Shown: positions 50,341-60,148 of the stretch, in pieces | Layout of the letters: every line of letters begins with the position of its first letter | Position numbering within the stretch: position 1 is the stretch's first letter | Assembly (NCBI RefSeq): GCF_051400755.1 | Contig: NZ_JBLFFL010000002.1 | Span: 682,001 to 746,000 of the forward strand | DNA length: 64,000 nucleotides | From: Parapedobacter sp051400755 | Lineage (GTDB): Bacteria; Bacteroidota; Bacteroidia; Sphingobacteriales; Sphingobacteriaceae | Direction of reading: 5' to 3' | The notes under the pieces: generated by a model | Database searches by the model: none | What the model saw: only the letters and a program-made list of their open reading frames with translations | Told to the model about the DNA's origin: nothing | Position numbers and translations under genes: made by a program

Positions 50341-51240
50341 ATGGATAAGCAGCAGATCGCGGAGCGGTATAAAAGCATACAGGATGAGATATGCCAGGGA
50401 TTAACGGCATTGGATGGAAAAGCAGCTTTTCAGGAAGAGCAGTGGCAGCGGGACGGCGGCGGCGGCGGCCGGACACGCATCATCCAGGATGGTGCCGTTA
50501 TCGAGAAGGGTGGCGTCAATTTTTCAGCAGTGCACGGTGTATTGCCCGAGCCGGTAAGAAAGGCATTTAACGTGGATGAAAGCAATTTTTTTGCGACAGG
50601 GGTGTCTATCGTCATCCACCCCCATAACCCGTTTGTGCCCATCATCCACATGAACATCCGGTACTTCGAACTCAACGACGAGGTAAAATGGTTTGGCGGT
50701 GGAATAGACTTGACCCCTCATTATGTATTGGCTGATGATGCCGCGTATTTTCACGGGCAGCTTAAATCGATCTGTGATCGATATGACTCGGCATTTTATC
50801 CTGATTTTAAGGCATTTGCCGATCGGTATTTTTACATTAAGCACCGTCAGGAGACGCGGGGAATAGGGGGAATTTTTTATGACCGGCTCACGCCTGAGAG
50901 GACAGTGGCGTCATGGGACGGTATTTTTGATTTTTCCTGCGATCTAGGTCGCGCATTTGTGCCGATCTATACAGAGCTGGTCAGCCGGCACCGGTACCGG
51001 GAGTTTACGGAAGCAAATAAGCGATGGCAGCACCTCCGGCGGGGCCGGTATGTCGAATTTAATCTCGTGTACGACGCCGGAACGAAGTTCGGACTGGAGA
51101 CCAATGGCCGCATTGAGTCGATCTTAATGAGCCTGCCACCCCATGCCGAATGGATATATGACTTCCAGCCCGATCCGGGAAGTGCCGAAGCCCAAACGGT
51201 GGCATTGCTCAAGCAAAATATTGATTGGCTGGCGCGCTGA
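50341..51240 (+). CDS. hemF: Oxygen-dependent coproporphyrinogen III oxidase
   Basis: A 299-residue HemF that decarboxylates coproporphyrinogen III to protoporphyrinogen IX with O2. Family segments visible are RDGGGGGRTRI, IHPHNPFVPIIHMNIRYFE, WFGGGIDLTPHY and ETRGIGGIFYD. It is cytoplasmic. The length is normal. A short GC-rich stretch encoding five Gly residues is in the conserved loop and not a sequencing artefact by frame. It sits between ggt and the M16 pair in the same direction. Confidence 0.95.
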   Translation: MDKQQIAERYKSIQDEICQGLTALDGKAAFQEEQWQRDGGGGGRTRIIQDGAVIEKGGVNFSAVHGVLPEPVRKAFNVDESNFFATGVSIVIHPHNPFVPIIHMNIRYFELNDEVKWFGGGIDLTPHYVLADDAAYFHGQLKSICDRYDSAFYPDFKAFADRYFYIKHRQETRGIGGIFYDRLTPERTVASWDGIFDFSCDLGRAFVPIYTELVSRHRYREFTEANKRWQHLRRGRYVEFNLVYDAGTKFGLETNGRIESILMSLPPHAEWIYDFQPDPGSAEAQTVALLKQNIDWLAR

Positions 51241-51274
51241 TCGCGTCAACAACGACATTATTCACATATCAAGG

Positions 51275-52519
51275 ATGGTAACATTCAATCGGTTTACATT
51301 GGCCAACGGTTTGCGGGTGTTGGTGCATGAAGATGCCGCCACGCCCATGGCGGTGGTCAATTTATTATATGATGTGGGCGCTCGGGATGAACACCCCGAC
51401 CGAACCGGCTTTGCGCATTTATTTGAACACCTCATGTTCGGTGGGTCGGTTAACATTCCAAATTATGATGGTCCATCGCAGGCTGTGGGTGCACAGAATA
51501 ATGCCTTCACGAGCAATGACATCACCAATTATTACATGACCCTGCCCGCGGCTAATATCGAAACCGCGTTTTGGTTGGAAAGCGATCGCATGCTGGGGCT
51601 GGCCTTCAATGAGAAAAGTCTGGAAGTACAGCGCAATGTGGTGTCTGAGGAGTTTAAGCAGCGGTACCTCAATCAGCCTTATGGTGACGCCTGGCTTCGG
51701 CTGCGGCCGTTGTCTTACCAGGTGCATCCCTATCGCTGGGCAACCATTGGCAAGGACCTTAGCCATATCGAACAGGCGAAAATGGAAGATGTCAAAGCTT
51801 TCTTCGCCAGACACTACGCGCCCAATAATGCCATCTTAGTGGTCGCCGGAAATGTAGAAAGCAATGCAGTGCGGCAGCTAGCCGAAAATTGGTTCGGCCC
51901 GATTCCCTCCGGCAGCAGGCATGAACGTCAGCTACCGGCAGAGCCCCAACAGCGGGAAGCTCGTAGGGAGATCGTTCGGGCCGATGTGCCCTTGAATAAC
52001 CTATACATCGCTTTCCACGGTCCAGCACGTCTGCAAGCAGGATACCATGCAATGGACATGATTTCAGACATGCTTTCGCATGGACAATCTTCCCGATTGT
52101 ATCGGCGCTTGGTCAAAGAAACCGAACTGTTCAGCGAGATCAATGCGTACCAAACCGGCAGCATGGATACTAACCTGTTCGTGATAGAGGGAAAACCGTC
52201 ACCCACCGTGCGCATCGATATCGCCGAGGAGGCAATCTGGTCGGAATTGGAAAACTTAAAAGCGGAGCTCGTCGATTCCTATGAACTGAATAAAGTAAAA
52301 AATCGGATAGAATCGACGATGGTCTTCGCCGAAATGGCCCTTTTGGAAAAGGCCATGAATCTTGCTTACTTTGAGCTACTTGGGAATGCCGATGACCTGA
52401 ACACCGAAGTAGACCGCTACTTGGCTGTTTCCGCTGCCGATATCCGGCAACAGGCCCAACAGCTGTTCAGGAAAGAGAATTCTTCAACGCTTATTTACCT
52501 TGCTACTTCGCATGCTTGA
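51275..52519 (+). CDS. M16-family zinc peptidase, active subunit
   Basis: A 414-residue processing-peptidase-like protein with the inverted zinc motif HLFEH (FAHLFEHLMF) near residue 49 and the distal Glu expected around residue 125. There is no signal peptide. It forms a pair with the next gene, which lacks the motif, as in bacterial alpha/beta M16B enzymes. The substrates are probably peptides or small unfolded proteins. ATG 51275 (MVTFNRF) is chosen because the frame upstream overlaps hemF. Confidence 0.92.
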   Translation: MVTFNRFTLANGLRVLVHEDAATPMAVVNLLYDVGARDEHPDRTGFAHLFEHLMFGGSVNIPNYDGPSQAVGAQNNAFTSNDITNYYMTLPAANIETAFWLESDRMLGLAFNEKSLEVQRNVVSEEFKQRYLNQPYGDAWLRLRPLSYQVHPYRWATIGKDLSHIEQAKMEDVKAFFARHYAPNNAILVVAGNVESNAVRQLAENWFGPIPSGSRHERQLPAEPQQREARREIVRADVPLNNLYIAFHGPARLQAGYHAMDMISDMLSHGQSSRLYRRLVKETELFSEINAYQTGSMDTNLFVIEGKPSPTVRIDIAEEAIWSELENLKAELVDSYELNKVKNRIESTMVFAEMALLEKAMNLAYFELLGNADDLNTEVDRYLAVSAADIRQQAQQLFRKENSSTLIYLATSHA

Positions 52520-53804
52520 CAGAACGGTGCCCCCTGCTTATCACCCGGTTACGGGTTTTGAATTAATCAAACCGCGACACCTGGCGTTTCCAAATGGCTT
52601 GCAAGCCTTTGTGTTTAACGCAGGCGAACAAGACCTCGTACGCATTGAATGGATTGTGGGCAACGTGTTCGATCAGGAAGACCAGGCGTTGTTGAATACC
52701 GGTGTCACCGATCTGTTGCTGGAAGGGACATCCACATTCAGCAGTGCGCAAATTGCGGAGCAGATCGACTTCCACGGGGCGTTTTTGGTGCCCGAGTACG
52801 GCTATGATCAATCGTCACTTACGCTGTTTTCACTTAACAAGCACTTAAATCAAGTATTGCCCTTGGTGAAGGATGTCCTGACGGATTCCGTTTTTCCCGA
52901 AAAGGAGTTGTCTACCTATATTCGCAACAATCAGCAACGGCTACAGGTATCCTTGAAGAAAAATAGTTTTGTCGCCCGCCGGCTGTTCAACAAAACCATA
53001 TTCGGATCAACGCGCTATGGCTACGTGCCCGAGGTAGCAGACTACGACGGGATCACCAGCGAGGCCCTGCTCTCGCGGTTCCGCCAACAGTATGCGCCGT
53101 CAAACTGTACGCTGATCCTCTCCGGAAACGTCACGGAAGAGGTGATCGATTCAGTAGGGCGATTATTTGGCCGCGATTGGCCGGATGGCAACGGTACCGC
53201 CCCGGCAGGTGGTGCGCCGCCTATCGCACTAACCGAAGGACTATTGGTCTTGGATGAACGGAAAGACGCCCTGCAATCCGCCATACGGGTGGGATGCCAA
53301 AGTATCCAGCGGTCCCACCCCGATTTCCCCGGCTTACAGGTGCTCAACACGTTGTTGGGCGGATACTTCGGATCCCGCCTGATGATGAACATCCGGGAAG
53401 ACAAGGGTTACACGTACAGCATTAGCTCCGGATTGGCCTCACTGAAGCATAGTGCCTTTTTTACCGTCGCTTCGGAAGTCGGTGTGGACGTAACGCAAGC
53501 AACACTAACGGAAATTGAACGGGAAATCCGCCAGCTCAGAAGCGAGTCTGTAGGCCACACCGAATTGACCATGGTCAGGAATTATATGATGGGCTCCATG
53601 CTGGGTAGCCTGGAAAGCGTGTTTTCGCACGCCGACAAGTTTAAGAGTGTCTATTTTTCGGGGCTTGGTTTAGATTATTACGACTATTACATCGATGTCG
53701 TCAACACCATTACGCCAGAAGAGATCCTCCGGTTGGCCAACACATATCTGGATTATGACAACATGGTAAAAGTGATGGTCGGCAAGTATGCCTCCGGCAG
53801 TTAG
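52512..53804 (+). CDS. M16-family peptidase-like protein, inactive partner
   Basis: A 430-residue M16-fold protein without HxxEH; the corresponding region reads NTGVTDLLLEGTST. A conserved glycine-rich segment (LNTLLGGYFGSRLMMNIREDKG) of the second half, which helps substrate binding in the partner, is kept in short form GGYFGSRL. The ATG overlaps the end of the active-subunit gene by eight bases, implying coupled translation and a 1:1 complex. Upstream TTG 52500 is a less likely start. Confidence 0.9.
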   Translation: MLDRTVPPAYHPVTGFELIKPRHLAFPNGLQAFVFNAGEQDLVRIEWIVGNVFDQEDQALLNTGVTDLLLEGTSTFSSAQIAEQIDFHGAFLVPEYGYDQSSLTLFSLNKHLNQVLPLVKDVLTDSVFPEKELSTYIRNNQQRLQVSLKKNSFVARRLFNKTIFGSTRYGYVPEVADYDGITSEALLSRFRQQYAPSNCTLILSGNVTEEVIDSVGRLFGRDWPDGNGTAPAGGAPPIALTEGLLVLDERKDALQSAIRVGCQSIQRSHPDFPGLQVLNTLLGGYFGSRLMMNIREDKGYTYSISSGLASLKHSAFFTVASEVGVDVTQATLTEIEREIRQLRSESVGHTELTMVRNYMMGSMLGSLESVFSHADKFKSVYFSGLGLDYYDYYIDVVNTITPEEILRLANTYLDYDNMVKVMVGKYASGS

Positions 53805-53828
53805 CCGCGCTTAATATCAGCGGCTTTT
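53803..53828 (+). terminator. Possible terminator after the M16 genes
   Basis: A six-pair stem (AGCCGC / GCGGCT) is followed by TTTT and overlaps the end of the convergent pabB gene. The stem is short. Confidence 0.45.
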
Positions 53829-55094
53829 GAGTACCTCAAAGAGTGCTTTACCCTTCAATAGGCACTCGTTGTATTCGTTTTCTGGATCGGCGTTGTCGGT
53901 GATCGCCCCCCCGGTATGAAAGGAGAGGTAGCCACTTTCGGCATTGTACAGCATGGTCCGGATCACCACGCTGAAATCGTAATTGCCCTGGGGGCTAAAG
54001 TACCCCAATGCACCTGAATACACACCTCGACGGCTATTTTCGTACCGGTCAATCAGTTTCATTGCGCTGATTTTGGGGGCGCCGGTCATGGAACCCGGAG
54101 GAAACGTGTTCTCGATGGTCTGGGTAGCATTCATTCCCGGGCGTATTTGACAGGTAATGGTTGAAATAAGTTGATGTACTTGCTTGAAGCTATGGATTTG
54201 CAGCAGTTCAGCTGCCTTGACGGTTCCGGGCTTTGCGCTGCGGGTAAGGTCGTTTCTAACCAAATCCACGATCATGATGTTCTCACTGATTTCTTTTGGG
54301 CTGCCGGCCAGTGCGGTCTTCAGTTGCTCATCTTCTTCGGCGTTTTTGCCTCTGGGCGCGGTGCCTTTTATCGGTTGCGAAAGCAGGGTGTCGCCGTTTT
54401 TGGAAAGGAAGCGCTCGGGCGAAGCGGAGATAATGTACTTTTGTCCGAATTTAAAAAAGCAGGAGAAGGGTGTGGGCGATACCTCGTTGAGCCTCCGGTA
54501 TGCTTCCAACGGGTTGAGTGACACCCGCTCGGCAAAAAACTCCTGGCATAGGTTTACTTCATAGATGTCGCCCTTACGGATGTGGCGCTGCAATTCGGTG
54601 AACGCCGAAAAATAAGTCGACCGATTCATCCGGTATTTGAGTTGGCCCTTAAATCCCAATGGTTCTTCGGTTATTGCTGTGGCCTCAATTTGCTTGATGA
54701 TGGCCTGCGGATTATGGCCTTTGATCTCGGCGTTGTATTGACCGATCAGCAACGTGTATTCCGGTACGAAGAAGTAAGCATCTGGAAATCCGGAAGGATT
54801 CGCATGTTGGGTAGACAGCGCTTCGATCTCATTCTTCAAATCATATCCGAGGAATCCCGGAATCCAGGTGTCGGGGTGGTTGTCAATGAATTGCTGGAGC
54901 TTTTCGAACGTCCGGCTTCCATCAGATGTAAAGGAGGCGGTTGACCCTACTGCGATGAACACGTCGATATTGCCGTGATTATCCCGATAGCCGTTGGAGT
55001 CCAAATAGCATACGTTATCAAACTGGGCCGCCCACCGCAACGCCCGTTGAGTAAAGGTATCATGATCATCAAGATGGCATGCTAACGATACCAT
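53817..55094 (-). CDS. pabB: Aminodeoxychorismate synthase component I
   Basis: A 425-residue chorismate-utilising enzyme. The PIKGT sequence (LSQPIKGTAPRG) near residue 243 has the Lys typical of PabB; anthranilate synthases differ there. SENIMIVDLVRNDL, PPGSMTGAPK and YSGALGYFS follow in the usual order. It makes 4-amino-4-deoxychorismate for folate with a glutamine amidotransferase that is not in the window. It is the last gene after purA (seven bases apart). Calling it component I of anthranilate synthase is the main alternative. Confidence 0.88.
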   Translation of the reverse strand: MVSLACHLDDHDTFTQRALRWAAQFDNVCYLDSNGYRDNHGNIDVFIAVGSTASFTSDGSRTFEKLQQFIDNHPDTWIPGFLGYDLKNEIEALSTQHANPSGFPDAYFFVPEYTLLIGQYNAEIKGHNPQAIIKQIEATAITEEPLGFKGQLKYRMNRSTYFSAFTELQRHIRKGDIYEVNLCQEFFAERVSLNPLEAYRRLNEVSPTPFSCFFKFGQKYIISASPERFLSKNGDTLLSQPIKGTAPRGKNAEEDEQLKTALAGSPKEISENIMIVDLVRNDLTRSAKPGTVKAAELLQIHSFKQVHQLISTITCQIRPGMNATQTIENTFPPGSMTGAPKISAMKLIDRYENSRRGVYSGALGYFSPQGNYDFSVVIRTMLYNAESGYLSFHTGGAITDNADPENEYNECLLKGKALFEVLKSR

Positions 55095-55101
55095 GGTTAT
55101 A

Positions 55102-56376
55102 TCAGCTCAATAACAACGTCTGCGTACGATCCGGACCTACCGAGAGGTATTTGATCGGCACACCGAGATGCTGTTCTAAATAGCGGATGTAATCCTGCAG
55201 GGTCTGCGGGATCTGGTCCTGGCTGGTTATGCCACACAAATCGGCATTCCACCCCTTGAGCGTTTCATATACCGGTTCGGGCTTGACGCTTACGATGTCA
55301 TACGGCATGTAGTCGATCTGTTCCCCGTTTTGAATATAATGGGTGCACACATTGATGGTCTCAAATCCGCTCAATACATCGGCTTTGGTCATGACCAGTT
55401 CGGTGACCCCATTAAGCATAATGGCATACTTAAGTGCCGGAAGGTCGATCCATCCGGTACGGCGGGGTCTTCCGGTGGTGGCCCCAAACTCGTGTCCCAG
55501 CCGACGGAGCTTCTCGCCGGTTTCGTCTTCCAGCTCGGTCGGGAACGGACCCCCGCCAACGCGGGTACAATAGGCCTTAAAAATGCCGATGACCTGACCG
55601 ATGTTCGAAGGTGCTACGCCCAGCCCTGTGCAGGCGCCTGCCGTAGTGGTGGTAGACGACGTCACAAACGGATAAGAACCGAAATCAACATCCAGCAACG
55701 TGCCCTGTGCACCCTCGGCCAGTATACGCTTTCCGGCCCGCAGGTATTGGTTTACCAAATGTTCGCTATCCACATGAGGGATGGTCTTCATAAACTCAAC
55801 CGCGTCCATAAATGCTCGTTCGCGATCGCTGAAATCAGGGATCTCACCGTAATGAGCAAGAATGGATTTATGTTTTTCAACCAACCGCTGGTAGCGTTCC
55901 ATGAAGTCGGGGAGGGTGGTGTCGCCGACCCGAAGGCCGTTCCTCCCGGTTTTGTCCATGTAGGTGGGGCCGATCCCTTTAAGGGTGGAGCCGATCTTGT
56001 CCGCACCCATCTTGCTTTCCGAAGCGGCATCCAGCAGTTGGTGGGTAGGCAGGATCAAGTGAGCCTTGCGCGCGATGACCAACTTTCCGACCGATACGGG
56101 ATCAAACCCGCTTTTCTTGAGCGTGTCCAGCTCCCGTTTGAGAATGATCGGATCGATGACCACTCCATTGCCGATGAGGTTGAGGGTATCTTGGTTGAAA
56201 ATACCCGAAGGAATGGTGTTCAATACGTATTTTTGATTGTCGAACTCCAGTGTATGCCCCGCATTCGGTCCGCCTTGAAAACGGGCGATTAAATCGTATT
56301 TCGGGCAGAGTACATCTACAATTTTGCCTTTCCCTTCGTCGCCCCACTGCAGGCCCAATAGCACATCAACTTGCAT
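55102..56376 (-). CDS. purA: Adenylosuccinate synthetase
   Basis: A 424-residue GTP-dependent enzyme joining IMP and aspartate, the first committed step to AMP. It has the N-terminal GDEGKGKIVD loop at residue 12, GPNAGHT, the GPTYMDKTGRNG segment and TTGRPRRTGW. The length is normal. It lies in the minus-strand series relA/spoT-fur-purA-pabB, an order I associate with Sphingobacteriaceae. Confidence 0.96.
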   Translation of the reverse strand: MQVDVLLGLQWGDEGKGKIVDVLCPKYDLIARFQGGPNAGHTLEFDNQKYVLNTIPSGIFNQDTLNLIGNGVVIDPIILKRELDTLKKSGFDPVSVGKLVIARKAHLILPTHQLLDAASESKMGADKIGSTLKGIGPTYMDKTGRNGLRVGDTTLPDFMERYQRLVEKHKSILAHYGEIPDFSDRERAFMDAVEFMKTIPHVDSEHLVNQYLRAGKRILAEGAQGTLLDVDFGSYPFVTSSTTTTAGACTGLGVAPSNIGQVIGIFKAYCTRVGGGPFPTELEDETGEKLRRLGHEFGATTGRPRRTGWIDLPALKYAIMLNGVTELVMTKADVLSGFETINVCTHYIQNGEQIDYMPYDIVSVKPEPVYETLKGWNADLCGITSQDQIPQTLQDYIRYLEQHLGVPIKYLSVGPDRTQTLLLS

Positions 56377-56479
56377 AGTTAAAATTAGCGTTGAAAAAAT
56401 TAAATCATTAAATAGTCAATGAAAGATGGGGCAAATCTAACATTATTTTACATGGAAATAGGGTAGGTGCAAAACAAAC

Positions 56480-56989
56480 TTAGTGCGCTTCTACCAGTTC
56501 GCGGTTCTTCAGGGTAGCTATGTCTTGTAGCTCCGCTTTCTTGGCTGAGCAGTCGCTGCACACCCCATATAGGTTTAAGGAATGGTGCTTGATGTCAAAT
56601 TTGAGCAGCTCGGCCATCATCGATTGTATTTGATGGATACGGGGGTCACAAAACTCGACGACTTTGCCGCATTCGATGCAGATGATGTGGTCATGCTGCT
56701 TATAACCGTATGACTTTTCAAACTGCGCCATGTTTTTGCCAAACTGGTGTTTGGTCACCAGATCACACGATACCAGTAACTCCAGGGTGTTGTATACCGT
56801 AGCCCTGCTGACCCGGTATTTTTTATTTTTCATGTGGATATAGAGCGATTCCACATCAAAATGGTCATTCCGCGAATAGATCTCTTCGAGAATGGCATAA
56901 CGCTCTGGCGTCTTGCGCAATCCCTTGTTTTCGAGGTAAGCCTCGAAAATTTTCTTTACTGTTTGGTAATTTTCCGTTTGAGTCATCAT
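56480..56989 (-). CDS. Fur-family metal-responsive repressor
   Basis: A 169-residue regulator with an N-terminal winged helix (KTPERYAILEEIYSRND) and a dimerisation domain. Metal ligands are visible as HDHIICIECGK with CxxC and a second CSDC near residue 145, the structural zinc site. The exact metal (iron, zinc or peroxide sensing) cannot be told by reading. The gene lies 62 bases after relA/spoT and about 100 before purA. ATG 56989 or 56986 may be the start. Confidence 0.92.
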   Translation of the reverse strand: MMTQTENYQTVKKIFEAYLENKGLRKTPERYAILEEIYSRNDHFDVESLYIHMKNKKYRVSRATVYNTLELLVSCDLVTKHQFGKNMAQFEKSYGYKQHDHIICIECGKVVEFCDPRIHQIQSMMAELLKFDIKHHSLNLYGVCSDCSAKKAELQDIATLKNRELVEAH

Positions 56990-57051
56990 CCGAAAGTTAA
57001 GCTTACAAAGCTACATAAATATGGTCACAAAAGCAAGTCGGGCCAAACCCC

Positions 57052-59259
57052 TCAATTGTTTGAGTCAAACCGTGTAATGCCCGTGATGCCCTTGATCTGC
57101 TTGAGGTGTTTAATGAGATTTTCCAAATGGGCTACGTCGTTGACGAAGATCATGATCGACCCTTCGAAAATGCCATCGTTGCTGGATATGGTGATCGAGC
57201 GTATATTGATCTTGAAATCGTGCGAAATAACCGTCGTGATTTTATTGACAAGGCCCACGTCATCGATGCCGACAATGCGCAACCCCGTCAGGAATGCCAG
57301 TTCCTTTTGGGAGGTCCACTTGGCTTTTACGATGCGATACCCATAGTTTGCCATCAGTTTCGCCGCATTGGGGCAATTGGTGCGGTGTATTTTGATCCCG
57401 TCATTGACGGTAATGAATCCGAACACATCGTCTCCGGGAATCGGGTTACAGCAGGGGGAGAGCGTATAGTCAATCTTCTGCAAGTCATCACCGATGAGCA
57501 GGGTTTCGTAATCCTTTTTGTTGATTTTGTCTACCAGTCCATTGATATGCGAATTGAATTGCTGCCCATTGAATTGTTCGGTGCTTTTTTCGTTTATCGC
57601 AAATTCCTTCAGGTTCTTGATATCGATCACCCCTTTGGCTACATTGTAAAAGAGATCCTGCGAGGAGGCATACTTAAAAAATAGCGTTAGTTTATTGATG
57701 TTTTCCGTGTTGTAGGTGATCTTGAGCGATTTAAGTTTCCGTTCAAGAATCTCTTTCCCATCCTCTGCTACACGTCTCTTTTCCTCCTTCAGCGCGGACT
57801 TAATCTTGGATTTCGCCTTTGCGGTCACCACGAAATTGAGCCAATCTTCTTTAGGCGTCTGCTTGCTGGAGGTAATGATCTCCACCTGGTCGCCATTTTG
57901 AAGCTTGTGGCTTAATGGCACCAGTTTATGGTTTACTTTGGCGCCGATGCAGCTGGCACCCAGGTCGGAGTGGATCTCAAAAGCAAAGTCCAATGCCGTC
58001 GCATTATGCGGCAATTGAATGAGCGCTCCCTTGGGCGTAAAAATGAAGATCTCGTCCGAAAAGAGATTCATCTTGAAATCATCGAGGAAATCCATGGCAT
58101 TCGACTCAGGATTGCTCAAAATCTCCCGCACTTTCTGTATCCATTGGTCGAGTCCGCTGTCTGAATTCGACTCTTTATATTTCCAATGCGCAGCAAATCC
58201 CTTTTCAGCGATTTCATTCATCCGTACCGAACGTATTTGTACCTCCACCCATTGTCCTTTCGGACCCATCACGGTGGTGTGCAGCGACTCATAGCCGTTG
58301 GCCTTGGGCGACGACACCCAGTCGCGCAACCGGTCCGGATTGGGACGGTAGAGGTCCGTCACGATCGAATAGGCTTTCCAGCAGTCGGCTTTTTCGTGTT
58401 CCAATGTGGTATCGATGATGATGCGGATGGCAAATAGGTCGTATACCTCTTCAAACGGTATGGATTTTTTGCGCATCTTATTCCATATCGAATGGATGGA
58501 CTTTGGCCGGCCGAACACATCGGCCCGGATGCCCTGTTCGTGTAAGATTTCCTTGATCGGCTCCACGAAATTATGGACAAAACGCTCCCGTTCGGCCTTT
58601 TTTTCGTTGAGTTTACGCGCGATGAATTTGTACGTATCCGGATCGGTGTACTTCATGGAAAGGTCTTCCAGCTCCGACTTAATGGCATATAGACCAAGCC
58701 GGTGGGCCAATGGCGCGTATAAGTACGACGTTTCCGAGGCGATTTTGAGCTGCTTATCACGCGGCATAAAATCCATGGTGCGCATGTTGTGCAGGCGATC
58801 AGCCAGTTTGATCAGGATGACCCGTACATCATCTGCTAGGGTCAGCAGCATTTTCCGAAAATTTTCGGCCTGTAGGGAACTGTTGGGGTCGAATATGCCG
58901 GATATCTTGGTCAACCCATCAATAATCCGCGCAACTTTTTTCCCGAAGTCCCGTTCAATATCTTCCAAGGTGATGTCGGTATCCTCAACGACATCATGCA
59001 GCAAGGCACACACGATGGAGGTCGTCCCCAAACCAATTTCTTCCGCGGCGATCTGTGCCACGGCAATCGGATGGTAAATGTAAGGTTCGCCTGATTTGCG
59101 GCGCATATCCCTGTGGAGATTCAGCGCCATGTCAAATGCCCTGCGGATCATTTGCTTGTCTCCCCGCTGCATGGTGGGTTTGCAAGCCCTCAGCAGGGCA
59201 CGGTAGCGTTTACGTATTTCCTTGCTCTCTGCTTCTAAGTCAATTTCTAATTCTTTCAT
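57052..59259 (-). CDS. RelA/SpoT bifunctional (p)ppGpp synthetase/hydrolase
   Basis: A 735-residue long RSH protein. The N-terminal HD hydrolase keeps its metal residues (LLHDVVEDTD near residue 87; RLHNMRTM near 158). The synthetase domain shows SIWNKM, YDLFAIRI and NGYESLHTTV. TGS (IFTPKGALIQLP) and helical parts follow, and a C-terminal ACT domain (LRIVGIDDVGLVNKI). Because the HD site is intact it is probably bifunctional like Rel/SpoT. It controls the stringent response. A TCCCACGAT word occurs twice upstream (59267, 59294). Confidence 0.95.
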   Translation of the reverse strand: MKELEIDLEAESKEIRKRYRALLRACKPTMQRGDKQMIRRAFDMALNLHRDMRRKSGEPYIYHPIAVAQIAAEEIGLGTTSIVCALLHDVVEDTDITLEDIERDFGKKVARIIDGLTKISGIFDPNSSLQAENFRKMLLTLADDVRVILIKLADRLHNMRTMDFMPRDKQLKIASETSYLYAPLAHRLGLYAIKSELEDLSMKYTDPDTYKFIARKLNEKKAERERFVHNFVEPIKEILHEQGIRADVFGRPKSIHSIWNKMRKKSIPFEEVYDLFAIRIIIDTTLEHEKADCWKAYSIVTDLYRPNPDRLRDWVSSPKANGYESLHTTVMGPKGQWVEVQIRSVRMNEIAEKGFAAHWKYKESNSDSGLDQWIQKVREILSNPESNAMDFLDDFKMNLFSDEIFIFTPKGALIQLPHNATALDFAFEIHSDLGASCIGAKVNHKLVPLSHKLQNGDQVEIITSSKQTPKEDWLNFVVTAKAKSKIKSALKEEKRRVAEDGKEILERKLKSLKITYNTENINKLTLFFKYASSQDLFYNVAKGVIDIKNLKEFAINEKSTEQFNGQQFNSHINGLVDKINKKDYETLLIGDDLQKIDYTLSPCCNPIPGDDVFGFITVNDGIKIHRTNCPNAAKLMANYGYRIVKAKWTSQKELAFLTGLRIVGIDDVGLVNKITTVISHDFKINIRSITISSNDGIFEGSIMIFVNDVAHLENLIKHLKQIKGITGITRFDSNN

Positions 59260-59369
59260 ATAGCATTCCCACGATTGTCAGGAATTTCCATCGTCCCACG
59301 ATCCCATCTGTGGTCGATGGTATTGTTTTTAACCCCTTTGGCGCACTTGTATATCAGCACAAGTTTGTC

Positions 59370-59377
59370 TAAGTTTG
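59370..59377 (+). promoter_or_regulatory. -7 box TAAGTTTG of the DUF4294 gene
   Basis: Exact element. The leader to the ATG at 59461 is about 80 bases. Confidence 0.5.
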
Positions 59378-59460
59378 TATATTCATTGCGATCGTTGGAC
59401 GCCTCGGCGGGTCTAACGTTTAAATGTATAAAAATACGGATAATTATCGATATTCCATCA

Positions 59461-60084
59461 ATGCGCTATGTAAGATTGATGATTTTTTTTGGGGTGATAT
59501 GTGCTGTGGGTGAAGTTTCGGCGCAGGACACGCTTCCCAACGTTGCTCAGGCTCAACAGCCGCAAGGCCGCTTAGTGCCTACCACGGTGGTAGGGGGCGA
59601 ATTGCTCCCTTGGATGGTCATCCCGGAGGTGACCGTGACCCGGAAACGCGTGTTTAGATCTCCGGAAGATAAGGCGCGCTACCTTCGGCTGCGGTACAAC
59701 GTCATGAAAGTGTTGCCGTACGCCAAATATGCGCAGGGCCGCTATCAGCAGCTTTACCGCGACCTCGCGCTTACGGGCAATAAACGTGAGCAGCGTCGAT
59801 TGGTGAAGGTCTGTGAAAAAGAAATCAAGGACATGTTCAATCGGGAGGTCAAGAAATTGACCGTTTCCCAGGGTGAAATATTGATTAAACTCATCGACCG
59901 CCAAACCGGAAATTCCAGCTATGAGGTCGTAAAGGAACTAAGGGGTGGTGTCACCGCATTCTTCTATCAATCCGTCGCCCGCGTATTCGGACACAACCTA
60001 AAGGATACCTACAGCCCAGAAGAAGATTTCGAGATCGAAAACATTATCCGCAGTTTGGAGCGGCCTACCTACCGCTATTTTTAA
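59461..60084 (+). CDS. DUF4294 exported protein
   Basis: A 207-residue protein with a signal peptide (MRYVRLMIFFGVICAVGEVSAQ). The mature part is basic and helical: RYLRLRYNVMKVLPYAKYA, then KEIKDMFNREVKKLTVSQG and LIKLIDRQTGNSSYEVVKEL, which I match to DUF4294, a family seen almost only in Bacteroidota. The function is unknown; an envelope role is likely from the signal. ATG 59461 is chosen; the longer frame starts inside the relA upstream region and carries no signal. Confidence 0.85.
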   Translation: MRYVRLMIFFGVICAVGEVSAQDTLPNVAQAQQPQGRLVPTTVVGGELLPWMVIPEVTVTRKRVFRSPEDKARYLRLRYNVMKVLPYAKYAQGRYQQLYRDLALTGNKREQRRLVKVCEKEIKDMFNREVKKLTVSQGEILIKLIDRQTGNSSYEVVKELRGGVTAFFYQSVARVFGHNLKDTYSPEEDFEIENIIRSLERPTYRYF

Positions 60085-60103
60085 CGAAATACACGACATT
60101 TTA

Positions 60104-60111
60104 TATCTTTG
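60104..60111 (+). promoter_or_regulatory. -7 box TATCTTTG of bshB1
   Basis: Exact element 25 bases before ATG 60137 and 37 before ATG 60149. Confidence 0.55.
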
Positions 60112-60148
60112 CGCCGGATTTGTAGCGCACTCGAATATGGATCATGAT

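Noticed and set aside
55330..56292. 320-codon plus-strand ORF
   Set aside because: Antisense shadow of purA, which has all family motifs.
59267..59302. TCCCACGAT repeated twice upstream of relA/spoT
   Set aside because: Only nine bases, direct orientation and 27 bases apart; too weak to call a regulatory site.
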